Positions 25,826 to 38,868 of a stretch of DNA of 64,000 nucleotides are shown here, in pieces (positions within the stretch are counted from its first letter, which is position 1; every line of letters begins with the position of its first letter). The translations under genes and the position numbers were made by a program. The notes beneath the pieces were generated by a model. That model worked only from the letters and a program-made list of their open reading frames with translations. It was not told the origin of the DNA and made no database searches. Source of the DNA: Chromobotia macracanthus (Eukaryota > Chordata > Actinopteri > Cypriniformes > Botiidae); assembly GCA_036877525.1 (NCBI GenBank), contig JAZGTH010000059.1, forward strand, positions 8,680,501 to 8,744,500, written 5' to 3'.

Positions 25826-25932
25826 CGTTGTTAGAATGTTACATTGTAACATTCCTAGAACATTCAAAAGAACATTTTTAATGTTTTGTTACCTAATGGA
25901 AACATACTTACGCACTAAAATTGTTAGCTGGG
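25826..25932 (-). mobile_element. R1 element, right-hand fragment
   Basis: Contains ATTCCTAGAACATTC, TTTTGTTACCTAATGG and the terminal ATTGTTAGCTGGG. Only about the last third remains. Confidence 0.75.
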
Positions 25933-26825
25933 TTTATTGTCGATCTTTATTTGCTGTTGGACAGATGTAGAGACGCGTCCATTTTTGTGTAAAGATCCAT
26001 CAATATCGATGGAATTTCATATGGATTAACTGTAGGGGAGTCTGCTGGAGAAAAACAAAACAATTCAAATGCCTCTGTGACCGGGTGCAGAATGGCAGCA
26101 GCTCCCGGGGGACGGCCGTTTTAGATGTGGTTGTCTGCGCGCTGCGCGGTGTGAAAAGCCTTTTACAAGTTACTTCAGCCACTTGTCAGTGTTTTCCACT
26201 GTATCCTCAGCAGGCCAAACCCACACTACCTCCATTCTGTCCACCCCAGGACCTGCAGAGCTGCAGTACAGACCGTATGCTAGGAGTCTAATGCTCTAAC
26301 CTGTGTTAGGAAGTTCAAAATGAATAATGCATTGTGTTTCAGAGATGAACATTGAAATGCAGGGTGCATAGTGAGATGAAAGATGAAATGCGTGAGCGTT
26401 TTCAGAACTCATCTTCACATCATAATAAAACGTTTTAATTGGTTTTATACCAGCGATCTGTTTTCTTAAATAATGTTTTTCCTTCAAAGTAGTCATGCAG
26501 TTTATTTATTAATATTTTACATTGTAACACACAGTATGGAATAGAAGAAAAAAACCCTCAGAAAATGCAAATAATTCAGTTACTGCTTCTTAACTATAAC
26601 TTAGTTTTTGCTGGTAAAGTTCAATACTGTAACTGCTAAAACTAATTAGCTGAGGACACGGAGAGTGCTGCTGAAACAAACCCAAGGGTCACATGACATA
26701 TGGGCTGTGAATTGCATGGTTTTGTCTCTCAGGGCAGAAGACAGAAGCTTGGAAACTAGGTCACCCTGTGACAGAGCACTCATGAGGTCATTCTGTCACT
26801 CCAAATCAATGCCACAATACACTTT
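25933..26825. other. Unassigned intergenic sequence
   Basis: No gene or repeat is recognised. Confidence 0.4.
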
Positions 26826-27128
26826 CCCAGATAACAGGGAAGGTTCTCCAAATGTTGGCTAATGTTCTCTAAAAGTTCTCTCACAGTTATTAGAAACATT
26901 CTTGCAGTAACGTTAGTAGAAAGCTTTTTAATGTTATATATCATACATCAAAAACGTTCTTAAATTGTTAATGTTTTAAAAATGTTACAGAATAAAACGT
27001 TTGAATTTATACATCTAAAAAATTGGATATTTTGAACATTCCTAGATCATTCAATATAACAATTTTAATGTTTTGTTACTAAATGGAAACATTTGGAAAC
27101 GTTACAACAACTTGAAACTGTTAGCTGT
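26826..27128 (-). mobile_element. R1 element, nearly full length
   Basis: It starts CCCAGATAACAGGGAAGG, passes through CTTGCAGTAACGTTAGTAG and ATATATCATACATC, and ends CTTGAAACTGTTAGCTG. Both termini are recognisable. Confidence 0.85.
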
Positions 27129-27600
27129 GTTCACAGGCCCTGCAAGACCTGCACACCCACCTGTGAGAAACATCCTGACAGATATTATGACACAAGTGTC
27201 CTGATATATCACACAAATCTGAAAGCCCTGCATGTTGTACACAACAAAGTCTGACAGTGACTCTGTCATTCAGCCAATCAGATGACTGAGGCAGTCTCTG
27301 CCTGTCAATCACTCTGAGCGCTCAGGTTGGCTGACATCTTTGTTTGGAGAAGAAAGATCTAGTTCATTGACAGTTTGGCAGAAGACAGTGAAACTCTCTT
27401 ACAGTACATCTAAAGATTGACATCTTTGTTTGAAGGATAGAACCACACAAAGCAAATTATCATTAAAAATCACATTTAGTGGCTTCCTGCTGTATGTCTA
27501 AATAAAATTAGTGTCAAGTTATTAGTAAAGCAGAGAGCTTGTCCAGAAATGAGAGCTACAGCAGATATTACTCTTTTGTGTTGAAACACTTTTTGTTAGA
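27129..27600. other. Unassigned intergenic sequence
   Basis: Short exact repeat GACATCTTTGTTTG at about 27331 and 27419, 88 bases apart. Otherwise nothing is recognised. Confidence 0.35.
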
Positions 27601-27648
27601 GATCTGGAATGGCATGACAGAATGTTTGGTGAACTATTTCTTTACCCA
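27601..27648. mobile_element. R4 terminal fragment
   Basis: GCATGACAGAATGTTTGGTG then GAACTATTTCTTTA matches the terminal part of R4 (compare 60300-60335). Confidence 0.5.
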
Positions 27649-27660
27649 TTTTTTATGAGA

Positions 27661-27790
27661 ATTTCTCATAACCAAGCAGTAACGTCTAAAAACTGAATGT
27701 TTTAAACGTTCTTAGAACTTTTTAAAAGTAAACTTTTTAATGCTTTTGTTACTCAATGGAAACATTCTTATAACCTGACATTGTTAGCTG
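27661..27790 (-). mobile_element. R1 element, right-hand fragment
   Basis: Runs from CATAACCAAGCAGTAACG through GTTCTTAGAAC to CTGACATTGTTAGCTGG. The left half is missing. Confidence 0.75.
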
Positions 27791-28653
27791 GCGCTGTGTG
27801 TGCGGTGTGTTGAGAGGCGGAGGTCTGCAGACAATTTCTGTATGAAAAATGAATTTGGTGGCTGTTATCTGACTGGACAACTGACGGGGGGATACTGCCG
27901 TGTTAATCTGACAGGGAGAATAGAAAGGACTGAAGCCTGATTGACGCAGGAGAGGCGTGTTTACCAACGGCCCCATAGATGAGGGCTCGGACGGATTCAC
28001 ATGCAGGTCAGGCGGGGAACCATTTCCATGGCTGTCAGTGCGGACAAGCTAAAACACCAGACTTTTGACACTGGCATTTCCCATTGCCGCGTCTCCTTGA
28101 CAAGCACAGTCACAAAGAAGGCTGGGGAGGGAAGTTATTTCCTGCGGGAGCCAGGTCAATTTGCACGTTTCCCTGCGGTCTTCCAGGTAAGCTAAAGAAA
28201 CATGCACTGTTTTCTCATTATTTCGCACCTTGAAATGCCATAGCTTGCCATTGGTGGTCAACTTCTTCCATATGTTTATTTTTCCGTTATTATTTGTCTT
28301 TCTCCTTCAGCCTTGACCAAAGACAGATGCTGATCTCAGAACTCGATCAACATCTCATTGAGATTCAGGGGAGAGTTTGGAGAACGTGCCTCATAAAATA
28401 AAAAACATCCACATATAAAAACAGCATGTGAGGATCAAGGTCATACAATATTTCCTCACCTGACTGCCTTGTGAGGGTAACTTTGACGAAGCACAATTTC
28501 CTGATAAAAGACATCACTGTTTATATTCAGTGTCTCCTCACAGGAAAACGTTCTGCTGATCTCAAAACAGTCAGGTGAGTATAATGCTAATGGTTAGTCA
28601 GCCCCAGTACCAACAGAAAGTGTTTATAGTTCTGTGTTAGGGAAACGTTTATA
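27791..28653. other. Unassigned sequence with an exon-like patch
   Basis: A GC-richer part at about 27790-28190 contains an open frame that reaches a donor site (listed at 28001). The rest shows nothing recognisable. Confidence 0.4.
28001..28186 (+). other. Exon-like open segment ending at a donor
   Basis: A plus-strand frame starting at ATG 28001 stays open for 62 codons up to TTCCAG|GTAAGC at 28186/28187, a good splice donor, and stops right after it. The product (MQVRRGTISMAV... to ...FARFPAVFQ) is not recognised. The minus strand is open for 70 codons over nearly the same bases, which weakens the coding argument. It may be a transcribed noncoding exon or chance. Confidence 0.25.
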
Positions 28654-28955
28654 CCCAGCTAACACTTTTGGATTAAAAACGTTTACATAACGTTTCCATT
28701 AAATAATAAAAACATAAACGTATTTTGAATGTTCTAGGAACATTTACAAGTTAACCTTTTTAGATGTTGTATTAACAGTACTGCTTGGTTATAAAAATAT
28801 TTTAAAACACTCTACAAACTTAATGTGTTTGATATGTATATGTTAAAATATAATGTATGTTAAAATATAAATATATAATGTTAAAAAACGTTCTACTAAG
28901 GTTACTGCAAGAATGTTTTTGATAACTTTGACAGAACTTTGAGAGAACATTCATT
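28654..28955 (+). mobile_element. R1 element with AT-rich internal expansion
   Basis: The left end CCCAGCTAACA is present, with GTTCTAGGAACATT, TGCTTGGTTATAAAA and TTACTGCAAGAATG. The right terminus is missing. At about 28828-28888 the internal AT motif is expanded into repeats of TATGTTAAAATATAA. Confidence 0.8.
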
Positions 28956-30883
28956 ATGGGGGTTTATGATGTCTTTCATCATGTACAACTAAAAGGTTAT
29001 TTTTTGCTTGAGTGGCAATTTTTCAGAAGGTTTTGCTCATTATTTTTCCTATTTTGTGAAAAGTTACAGATGACTCATATTTACCCCCAAAGCACATTCA
29101 TTTATAATCAGAGGCCGTGTAGCTGACGATTTATTACCAAGTGCACCCTAACAAATGTTTACAATGACTCACGACTTCACTGATTTATTTCTTTTTTAAA
29201 ACAAAGTGTGTATCTCGGCGAGAAATTTCCACATGAAGATGAGTTTGGCGACTGCTGACAGATTTCAGAGTTCTTGTCATTTTTGAAACCACCTAACAAT
29301 ACTGTAAATGGCTTTGAATAAATACATCTGACGAATTAAATTAGAATTAAATTAATATAAACGTCTTGTTTGTCCTCTAACCCTATGGTATTATTAAGCT
29401 TAATCAGAAGAAATATGACATGAGTGATGCTTTTATATTTACAGTTATAAATAAAACTCACGTGTACCTGCGCGCTTTAATCCCCACACGCATTACAACT
29501 TTTATAATCCACAAATGTGAGAAAACTCATTTGTATTGCGCTGACAGTATCAGAAACTGTCATGTCTACTTGCAAACACCTGGCTGCAGTTTGTCCCTCA
29601 TGCTGTTGACACAGACTGGCAATATAGATTAGAGGATTAAAATGATAGATTCAGAGATAGAGCCATCTGTGTTAGTGGTACTGTTTTAATTCAGTCCTGC
29701 TCCGAGGCAATTGCTGAATCCAGACCAAAGGTTTGACTTGTTAACATAGCACCTTAGTCCCCACTGGTATACTGTACTCAGATCAGATTATGGTATTTTC
29801 TTACTTTCCTCCTCATAGTTAAAGTTAGTGCTTTAGACATACAGTAGAAACTGGATTTAAATAAAAGACATGAATATATTAACATGAATATTAAGGTTCT
29901 GTTCTAACACATTAAGCATTTGCTAAAACATTACCTTTTGGGAAATAAATAGGTAAATTGACCATTACATAAAGCTAAAGCTAAATAAACAGAAATGTCA
30001 AAACATTGTGCTGGTAAGTTTCTTAATGTAATTTATTAATTTCATTATTTAGAACACAAAGTGAAACATTGCCATTTACTGCGAGACTTTAACAATGCTT
30101 AAATGTGCCCTGACACAATCCCAACAACAATACCTAATAATTTAACAGCAGTAATTCTCAACAGCAATAAAATGTCTCCAGTGTTTTAAGTGCTAAACAA
30201 ATAAACCCGCACCTGTACAGTTGCCCTGGACAGCTAATAGAAGACTAATTCACATCCTTGGGTCATTACAGATTCACACAGCGGCATGAAACCTGATCAT
30301 TATTCCAGATGCCCCAATCCTCTCTCACTCGGGAGAAAAGAGGAATAAACGGCTACACTCTGGAGAGCATTGTCAATTCTCTGACACTTCAAAGCCTTGT
30401 ACATGCCTGCAGTGTGGATCTTCCTAATTCAGCCATTTGTTGGAACAGCAAATTGCTTTCTTATTTTTCTAAGCCAACACTCTTGTTTAAACTTGGCTCA
30501 CAAAGTGCAGGCTACAAAAAAAGAGCACCGTGACAGCTTAAATATGGAAGTGCGACAGCAAATCTCCTTTTGAACAAAGATAAAAGGGTAAAACATTTGC
30601 CAGCGAGCTACTAACAGTGTTTGACAAATGAGCCTCATTCTCAACAGAAGCTGTATTCCTGACGACGGAGAAAGTGTAGATGCATGCAGACCAGCACAGA
30701 GAAAAGCCAGCATCTGATGACAATGAGCACTGAGAGAAGAGACATTAGCCTTTGATCAGCCGCAGTGCTGAACAGTGTTCCTGACCTTCTCTGTCTGTTA
30801 GTGTCTGAGAAGTTTCTTTCTCCAGGAAAAGGACAATGCTCAACTTTATATCCATCCTGGGGACCATCAGCAGTTACATCCTA
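28956..30883. other. Unassigned intergenic sequence
   Basis: AT-rich sequence with no gene or repeat recognised. Confidence 0.45.
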
Positions 30884-30960
30884 CATTCTTAGAAGAAAAG
30901 GTTCTACACAGAACCCAAAAAGGTTCTGTCAGGCGCTTCAGATTTGGGACCTTTTTCATG
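30884..30960. mobile_element. R2 element, fragment
   Basis: ACATTCTTAGAAGAAAAGG then TTCTACACAGAACCC and AAAAGGTTCTGTCAGG matches one end of R2. The other end is missing. Confidence 0.55.
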
Positions 30961-33892
30961 TAGCACAACATGTCTGACAAGCTCATGATTGTAATATTTG
31001 CAAGTTTTAAAAATGTTCTTAGATTAGCGCTGTTTTGACCCAGATAATGCAATATTGATGTTATTATATTTAAAATTAATATTAAATATTAATGTTTGCC
31101 AAGGATATAAATTGGGCTTTTAAATGACTTAGATTGCTTACCCTGAATACATCACCTGCACAGCTATGAAACTGTACAGATGTACATCCACAGCTTGTAG
31201 TGTAATATTAGATATGGCGTGTCTGAACTCCTTTATTCTCGTGCTCTGTGACAGGAAGGCAGTGACAGTAGGAGGTGCACAGGAGGAGATGCTGTTTTGG
31301 CTCTGTGTTCTCTGTATGCGGAAGGTTCAGAGATCTCATATGGAAGAGCTGGGAATTGTGATGAGTTCAGAGGGAGCAAACAGCCAGTCTGCTGCCTTGG
31401 AGTCTTTCCCAGCAACTGACAAAACAGTAATCTGGCACTTGCCCAGACATTCAGTGTGAGGGAAATTTTGGGATGTAGAGCCAGAACACATCCAGTGGGA
31501 TGGTGTAGCAGGTCCCTATAAGGCTGTTAAAGTTCCATTCTGTTCCAAGCAGGTATTGTCACGGGTCCGAGTCATTTCTATGACACGTTTCTTGGCAAGC
31601 CATTCAAAAGCACTGACATAGCTGAGATGAAGTCGGAACATTTTTTCAAGCAATTCTAATTCCTTTATATGGGTAATTTGTTATGGATCGATGGCTTTCT
31701 TTAGCAGAAATGCATTTATCATAGATCCATTTTAGCACCCGTAACAATAGTTTCCCTGCTGAGCTCCTTTCTGTTATTTGTTGTTCTTTCATTCTTTTCT
31801 TTTTGTGGTGGGGTAATTTTGTTCTTTTTTTTGACCCAGAAGCTGAACTGCACATACAAACAAAATGTTCTTCATGAAGTTCTCAAGATGTTCACCATTA
31901 TCACTGTTTTCTTACTTGCTTCTAGCTGTACTACAGAAAACTACAGAAAAAAAAGGTCACAGGTCAGGTCAGAAGGTTCAGGTCAAAGCTCCACAGCGAA
32001 GTTGTTTTCTCTGGGTGAAGTGGTTCAGGTCAGCCCTGTAACATCCACAATGTTCACACAATGCTTTAGCAGAAACTGGATTGAGGCACATTTTGGCAGG
32101 TGTGATGTTCTGAATGATGGTTTTAGGGATTAAACAGGTCGCTTCAGTACATGGAATATGCAACAGAAAAGAACAGAAGTTCTCAAGTTGCTTCAAAATT
32201 CAGATTAAACGTTAGACATCAAGCAGCAACTCAAAACTGTCATGAAAAATATACCCAAATCTCAAACAAAAATATAATAAATATATATTAACTATATTTA
32301 CTAAAGGTCCTTATGTTTTGTATTATGTATTTCTCACATTATGTTAATTATCAGGCAAGAGTCTGACTGGATAGTTATCTGCTAGTGATCTGTCTTTATA
32401 ACAACAAAAAATATAGATCTACTACTCCCTCTCAAAAGCTGCTAACCCGATAACCAGATTTTTGTCTTTATTTGGATTTAGCATTGGTTTCTGGCTGCTG
32501 TTCATGACCTTTTCCCAGATCTGCTATCCATTTACAGGCCCATGATGATCTACAAAGCAAAGCAACACACACAGCTCAGTGACTGAACAATCCCAGAAAC
32601 CCTCATCCAAGTTCCTCCTCTTTAATTAAATCGCTTCCCAAACATTAGAAATATGTCAAGACAGCAGATACACACTCTCCGCCCCAACAACAGAGCCATA
32701 TGGTGATCAGAGAAGATGGCAAATAAACACATTCACACCTTTTGTACTCTCTAATCCCAGGGGCCTTAATAACTGCATGAACCCTCATTTATTTCAAGCA
32801 TTATTTATGTACACAGTTTTAGATTTATATTGGTGAAAAATGAACGTCTGCTATTTGTTCCATAGAAATGTTCTGCTTTACAAACCGTATTCAGCCCTGG
32901 GAATTTATATCCATGCAAAGAGCATCAGATTTCAGATTAATGAACATTACACAGCGTCTGCATGTAATATTCAGCACCAGGCTTTGTGATTTGCATTGTG
33001 CAGAACATATTACTACATTCTACTTAGCATAATCTCTTCAAAGGGTGGGTGGGTATAAGATCAAATCTCAAATCTTTTTGGAGGCAATTTTTTGCGGGTT
33101 AAAGCAGAATCTGGCGAGCGTCGACTGCCAGCGCAGAGAAAGCCACTCCAGATGTGATTTTATCAGGAGAAATGATTTTATTTGATTTATATGAAGATAT
33201 GAGCAATAACCCACAGAGCTGTAGTGAAAGAGAAGCAGAGACCTGCTGTATGTTTCAGTGTCTCCTACAGAATGAATAGCAACAGAAGGGTTATGAGACA
33301 GTTGGGCTGATCATATTGTGGATATTTTGTTAATTGCCATCATAAATCCTATTTAATGTTTTCGTAGCTTCGTTACCCCCCAGCCCACAACGTCTACTTT
33401 CATAATGAGATTGTCATTTTTGATGTAAGCTTTGTCAGATTTGCATTATTTTGGTAGTTTATTTGATACATGACTTGAGTTCTTGAACACACGCCGTATA
33501 TATGCCGTCTTAACGCTTGTTATAAAATTCATAATGACGCATAATTCATCAGTTTAGGATTTAACGCCTGTTGTAAAACGTAAGCTGTATCCCACATAAA
33601 GTTACTGTTTTATATTTACCGTATATACCGAACAGATGTCAACATTTTATTGTCTTGTTTTAATACGTCTTTGGTCTTATTAAAAATGTGAAAAATATTA
33701 ACTCCAACAGTCATGTTGTTAAAGTCTGTTTATGTTTTTAATCTAAATTGTACGTAGTAATATGATACTGCAGATCATATAATGTGTAACTGCATCATAT
33801 AATGTTAAACAAACGTCAGTATCCATTTACTGTCTGTTTTAATTCCAGCATTTCTCAGTGTAACAGCATATTTAACCAGTAATATTAGAGCA
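30961..33892. other. Unassigned intergenic sequence
   Basis: No gene is supported. A small direct repeat of CAGGTCAGAAGGTTCAGGTCA-like units lies at about 31963-32033. A GC-richer patch lies at about 33090-33170. Frames of 97-104 codons (31166, 31819) are unrecognised. Confidence 0.45.
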
Positions 33893-34030
33893 CAATATCA
33901 AGACATATTTTCAATTACCCATCTTTACAGAAAATTATTCTCTTTTTTATCAGCTCGCGTTATCAAAAGCTCTCCTACTGAGTAATTCTGCTGCTTTGAA
34001 CACAAACCTCAGGAGCTGGAAATACATCCA
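33893..34030 (+). repeat. Local duplication, copy 1
   Basis: About 135 bases are repeated in direct orientation at 34788-34919, about 894 bases away. The shared core includes an identical run of 34 bases starting GTTATCAAAAGCTCTCC (from 33959). Flanking parts such as TTTCAATTACCCATCT and CAGGAGCTGGAAAT also match, with scattered differences. Confidence 0.85.
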
Positions 34031-34256
34031 TAATCTGACATATTTCTGAGTGAAACAGGATATTCAATGAGATGAAATGTAGGACAAAGTTTGGTTTTAT
34101 CTGCTACAGCAGGAATTGAGTGCTGTTGGTCAAAGTTTGCCTGGTTAGCTTTGGTAGTTAGTGCCTGTTGGTGGTAACAGCTACACTAAGAAATTTAAAA
34201 GCCATTTCACAAGTAAAACTGTAGGGTGGGACTTGTTTTTATCTGTTGGTAGGTCC

Positions 34257-34384
34257 CTAGCTAAGAATGTTTCTGTAACGTTTTTAATGTTCTACTAATG
34301 TTACTGCAAGAACATTTTTTGATAACTTTGAAACAACTTTGAGAACATTAGCCAATGTTCTGAGAACATTCCCTGTTAGCTGGG
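34257..34384 (+). mobile_element. R1 element, deleted copy
   Basis: The start CTAGCTAAGAATGTTTCTG joins directly to GTTCTACTAATGTTACTG and ends with the full right terminus CATTCCCTGTTAGCTGGG. The centre is deleted. Confidence 0.75.
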
Positions 34385-34449
34385 TCTGGCTATAGTAGGG
34401 TGGGCAGGGAGTTGTCCTGGGTGGGCACTGGAGGGAGGGAGGGTTTCAG

Positions 34450-34512
34450 ACTATATACATTATACAATATTATACATTATACAATTCAGACTATATACAG
34501 ACTATATACAAG
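34450..34512. repeat. Low-complexity TATACA-rich repeat
   Basis: Short repeats of ACTATATACA and ATTATACAATATTATAC. Nothing else is seen in them. Confidence 0.7.
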
Positions 34513-34787
34513 ATACTGTAAGATTAACCTTATTTCTGGCATGCTAGTTGCATTAGTAAAAAAAAGAGTAATTCGAATTGCAACCTTAAAGCAAATAACG
34601 AAGACTATCCTCCACAAGTACAAAGATGGAGAGAAGTAATATCAAAAATACATACCACAATTTTTGGTGCATTTTTGCTATTGGTTTGGGTGGTCTTCTC
34701 TACAATCTCAAAGTTTACAACAAACACCCTGACCCCAAAATGACCAGAAGTCAAGTTACTGCTAAGGCAGATATGGAGTTGTGCTTG

Positions 34788-34919
34788 ATATCATGACAAA
34801 ATTTCAATTACCCATCTGTACAGAAAACCATTAAATTTACTCATCTCGTGTTATCAAAAGCTCTCCTACTGAGTAATTCTGCTCCTCTGAAGACCAAACG
34901 GCAGGAGCTGGAAATCCAC
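34788..34919 (+). repeat. Local duplication, copy 2
   Basis: Partner of 33893-34030 in direct orientation. The identical 34-base core starts at 34850. It differs from copy 1 at scattered positions, so the duplication is not recent or has decayed. Confidence 0.85.
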
Positions 34920-36439
34920 GAGTGATCGTTCTGCAGTAGTCATGATTTAACTGTAACTGAACTCTTTCTGCCGCCTGATCTGTGTTCTGCAGAGGACGCT
35001 CGAGATAAGCTGAAGCGCGGAGGAAGCAGACACCGCCGCGGCTCATATGTGCTAATGTAAGCAGCGGCATTCCCATGAGCACGATGCTGTGCAATAATAC
35101 AGGTTTAAATGATTTAGAGTCAAAACTCACTTTTAATTTATCATAAACAGAGAGAGACAGACAGAAATATTTATGAATTCATCCAGTGAGATTTAAATTT
35201 AAATCCATGTGGAATTAATCCAGCCTATGAAACTACTCATGTGCTTAGCAAAATTGTTCTCCTGAGGATAAAATCTCCCTTCAGAAATTCACACCGAACA
35301 TATATTTTTATATATTTTCTTAATGAAAACTTCTGACTTGCCCATATATTACAATGCTCATATATATTACAGTACAGTATATTACAGTAGATGCATTGCT
35401 TAAAATCATTGCTTTTATCTTGTTTTCAAGTTAAGGTATCTAAAAATCCTTGAAACAAGATAACTTTTATCAAAGTTATCACTTTTATTAATACTTGTTT
35501 TAGGCACAAAGCTTGATTGTAAGATATGAACAATAAGAAATAATAAACTCAATTCAAGATATGTATTTTCTAAAACAAACATATCTTGTTTAAAGACTAT
35601 TTAGATAGTTTTAGATAAAAATGGAAATATATACATCAGTGAAGTAATAAATACTGTACATTACTGTTCTTTTACTTAGAGTATACTCCCAATCCATAAA
35701 CAAAACAAAACAGCTTATTGTAATTGTATTATTGATCAACACTGTCAAAATATCCAGATGTAGTCCAACTCTAGATGTAGCTCTTTGAGTGAGAAATTCA
35801 AGGTAAAAACAAACTCTCACAAAATGAATCTCATTTCCGCAAATGTAATATTGCTTTGGACAGCGTGCGACTAAAACATGAGTCATGGCTAAGTTTTCAT
35901 TACCAGAACCTAAATCTCTTGTATTATTAATGCGTCAAAAGACCATCTTCATCTGAAAGAACGACTCAAGATGTTTTCCTCAATTTCTCCTAATGTTTCA
36001 TACAAGACTGTAGCATTAGCGTCACGAGTGCGTCTCTATTTTAAACCTGAAAACAACATCCTCAGATTTTGTGCCGTGATGGAAACTGTCAGGGAACAGA
36101 AGTGATTGTTGTTCCCTGAGTTTCACCTGCATACACACAATCCCTTCTGAAGCCGTCCATATGTGACTTCTCCAGCTTCTAATTGATTTTCAGAATGTTT
36201 AGTATTCGGCTGCTATCATTAGCCAAGTGTAACACATTTGTATGGCTGCATGGCTGTCTTCCCGGTCTAAATGAGGACGGCGTTAATTAAAATTGTTTTG
36301 GGTGGAAAATATTTCATCTGCTTTTTGTTGATCATGGATTCAGAAATATTAATGCAGCGTGCGATTTTACACATTGTTTCTACTGCTTATTGCATATATT
36401 TATTTATAATTACAGTACATGGATTTGCAATGTAATGTA
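34920..36439. other. Unassigned intergenic sequence
   Basis: No gene is recognised. A small CpG patch lies at 34990-35045. A short inverted pair, AAGATAACTTTTATC and AAGTTATCACTTTTATT, lies at about 35456-35490. Confidence 0.45.
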
Positions 36440-36780
36440 CCCAGCTAATTTTAGGTTGTATGAATGTTTCCCTAACGTTTCCATTAAGTATTAAAAATGT
36501 TCAAATATTATTTTGAATGTTCTAGGAATGTTCAAAATGTCCAGTTTTCTTAGATGTTGCATTAACAGTATTGATTGGCTATAAGAACGCTATTCAAACA
36601 TTTTTAATTCTGTAATGTTTTTGTTAAAACGTTCCACTAGCAACGTAAGAATAAGGTGTTTGTTATATAAAATTTAAAAAACTGTTCTACTAACATTACT
36701 GCAAGAGCATTTTTAATAACTTCAAGAGAACTTTTGAAGAACCTTAGCCAACATTCGAAGAACGTTTCCTGTTAACTGGG
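36440..36780 (+). mobile_element. R1 element, reference full-length copy
   Basis: This copy shows the family best. It starts CCCAGCTAATTTTAGGTTG and ends ACGTTTCCTGTTAACTGGG, so the termini are inverted repeats based on CCCAGCTAACA. In order it carries TGTTTCCCTAACGTTTCC, TGAATGTTCTAGGAATG, TTGATTGGCTATAAG, TAACATTACTGCAAGAG and CTTCAAGAGAACTTTTG. It has no open frame of note. Fourteen copies or fragments lie in this window: 10969, 19454, 22171, 25826, 26826, 27661, 28654, 34257, 36440, 37390, 38869, 53688, 57371 and 63538. Length and structure fit a non-autonomous DNA transposon. The flanks read GTA...TAAG here, which would allow a TA target duplication, but other copies do not clearly agree. 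The superfamily is unknown. Confidence 0.9.
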
Positions 36781-37389
36781 TAAGTTTTGACTGAAAGGTA
36801 CAGTACATGCCTTATATACAGTATGTCTAGCTGATGTAGCATCCAGTAACCATGAAATGCTCCGCAGCAATCTACAGTTTTCCCATTACAGTCGCTTTAG
36901 AGGCCAGAGGAAATGACAAGCCATTCATGAATTACCCATAGATACTCAAACGAACATGTCCACTCTCCATTTGACTTGCAAGCATACTTTTGGTCTAGCA
37001 AGCAGCAAGCAGAAGCCTTTACAAGGCCAAAACAAGACAGATGCTGAGCACTTTGCAGACCTTAATGAGAGAAGGCAGTGGACCATGAGAAGTAAAGGAC
37101 AAGCCCCCTGAGAAACGGCGGAGTGGGCTTCTGAAGGACTGCCTAATGCCTGCAGGTCTCCATTTAGCACTGAGGATTGTGGGATCATCTGCCAGGCTCT
37201 ACTGCAGAAGAATGTAATGAAATGATCTTGGGGGGTGAGGCAGCACTGAGTTAAGCCACATTTAGTGCATTCATGTGGAATAAAATGAGACCTTTTATAA
37301 CTGTAAAAGGTTTTTCTGCTGTGAGGTTCGAGTATTGCCAACAAATTTCCATGTTACTTCATCATCAAAAGAATTGTTGGTTTGGATGG
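36781..37389. other. Unassigned intergenic sequence
   Basis: A 132-codon minus frame (36946-37344) has no recognisable domain and no splice context. It is taken as chance. Confidence 0.45.
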
Positions 37390-37675
<286 letters not shown>

Positions 37676-38868
37676 CACTGTATATAAATTATACTGTTTT
37701 AACATACCCATTGGCACTCCCATTAGAATTAAACAGGCAGCTACATCTAATTTATAAAAAGCTAATTTCTTTATTGATGTCCTTTGAAAACTAGCTGTAT
37801 AGTGTGGCAACATTATAGATTACATTTTTATGAGTTATAAGTTGGGGGGATCATTTTCTGCACAATGCACGATAATACCGTAAACTTGTAAAAGATAGTA
37901 GTCGACTCCCAAACAGATATAATTCACAGAAATGAACGCATGTCAGATTGGTGTTACCTGAATGCAGACAGCCGGTACAAGCTTCACACAAGAAATGGGT
38001 GTAGGTGAAGGATGCTAATGGATCGACTGAGCACTCAAGAAGTGCAGCTGTCAGGTCAATTCAAACCAAACCAGACTGTCCCTGAGCATGGCTCACATTC
38101 ACAGCTGCATGGAGAACTGGAGGTGAAGAGCAAGAGGTTACAGTCGGCCAGGAAGATCCCAGCTGGAGTCAGAGATGGACTGAGAAGACGAAAGTTCTCA
38201 CCCGAGGCCTCATTTATGAAAACACTAAATCCTCACCAACGTTCAGATTTATCTTTGTTCAGATTTATATTAAGTCTTTGGGTAAGTGCTTAATTCTAAG
38301 CAGGCGTACACCCTTTCCTCTGTGGCAGCCTGAGTAACTAACTATACTAATCCACATTTTCACCCTTTGACATCACCAAACATAGAAACCAAAATTGTCA
38401 ATTTTCCTATTCACTCTGCAATTCATGGTAATACTAACACTTTTTACAATAAATAATTCTGGTACCACAATGGGTCAACATCTGATGTACAATCTGGACC
38501 CTGATGCAAAACAAGTTGAGATCCACTGTTACATGTATAGACCCAACCCAGTGTTCTGAAAACGCTGTTTTGGAAGGTACAGATAAACAGAGAGGCTGTG
38601 TTGCTATGGCGAGGGATCACATGACACAGAGTGCTAGACATCAGGAAAACAGAGAAAGATGTTGACAACAAACTAAAGAGCCAAGCAGCTCTGAGAGGCT
38701 TCAGCAGCACCTGCATTTCTGTGTTTCATGTCTGTGTCATAGTCTTTTGGCCAACATGGAAATGCACTTTGGCAGTCAGAGCTGTGGCACAGGGTAGCAC
38801 ACAGTCTCATGACACATTAAAGCTGTGCCTTCACACAGATGCAGGGTTGAATGTGATCCGTGCCATCA
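37676..38868. other. Unassigned intergenic sequence
   Basis: A 93-codon plus frame at 38012-38293 ends beside a donor-like GGTAAGTGC (38280-38288). The translation is not recognised and it is left as unassigned. Confidence 0.4.

Noticed and set aside
36946..37344. 132-codon minus-strand cysteine-containing frame
   Set aside because: No domain, no splice sites in matching positions and no composition change. Taken as chance.
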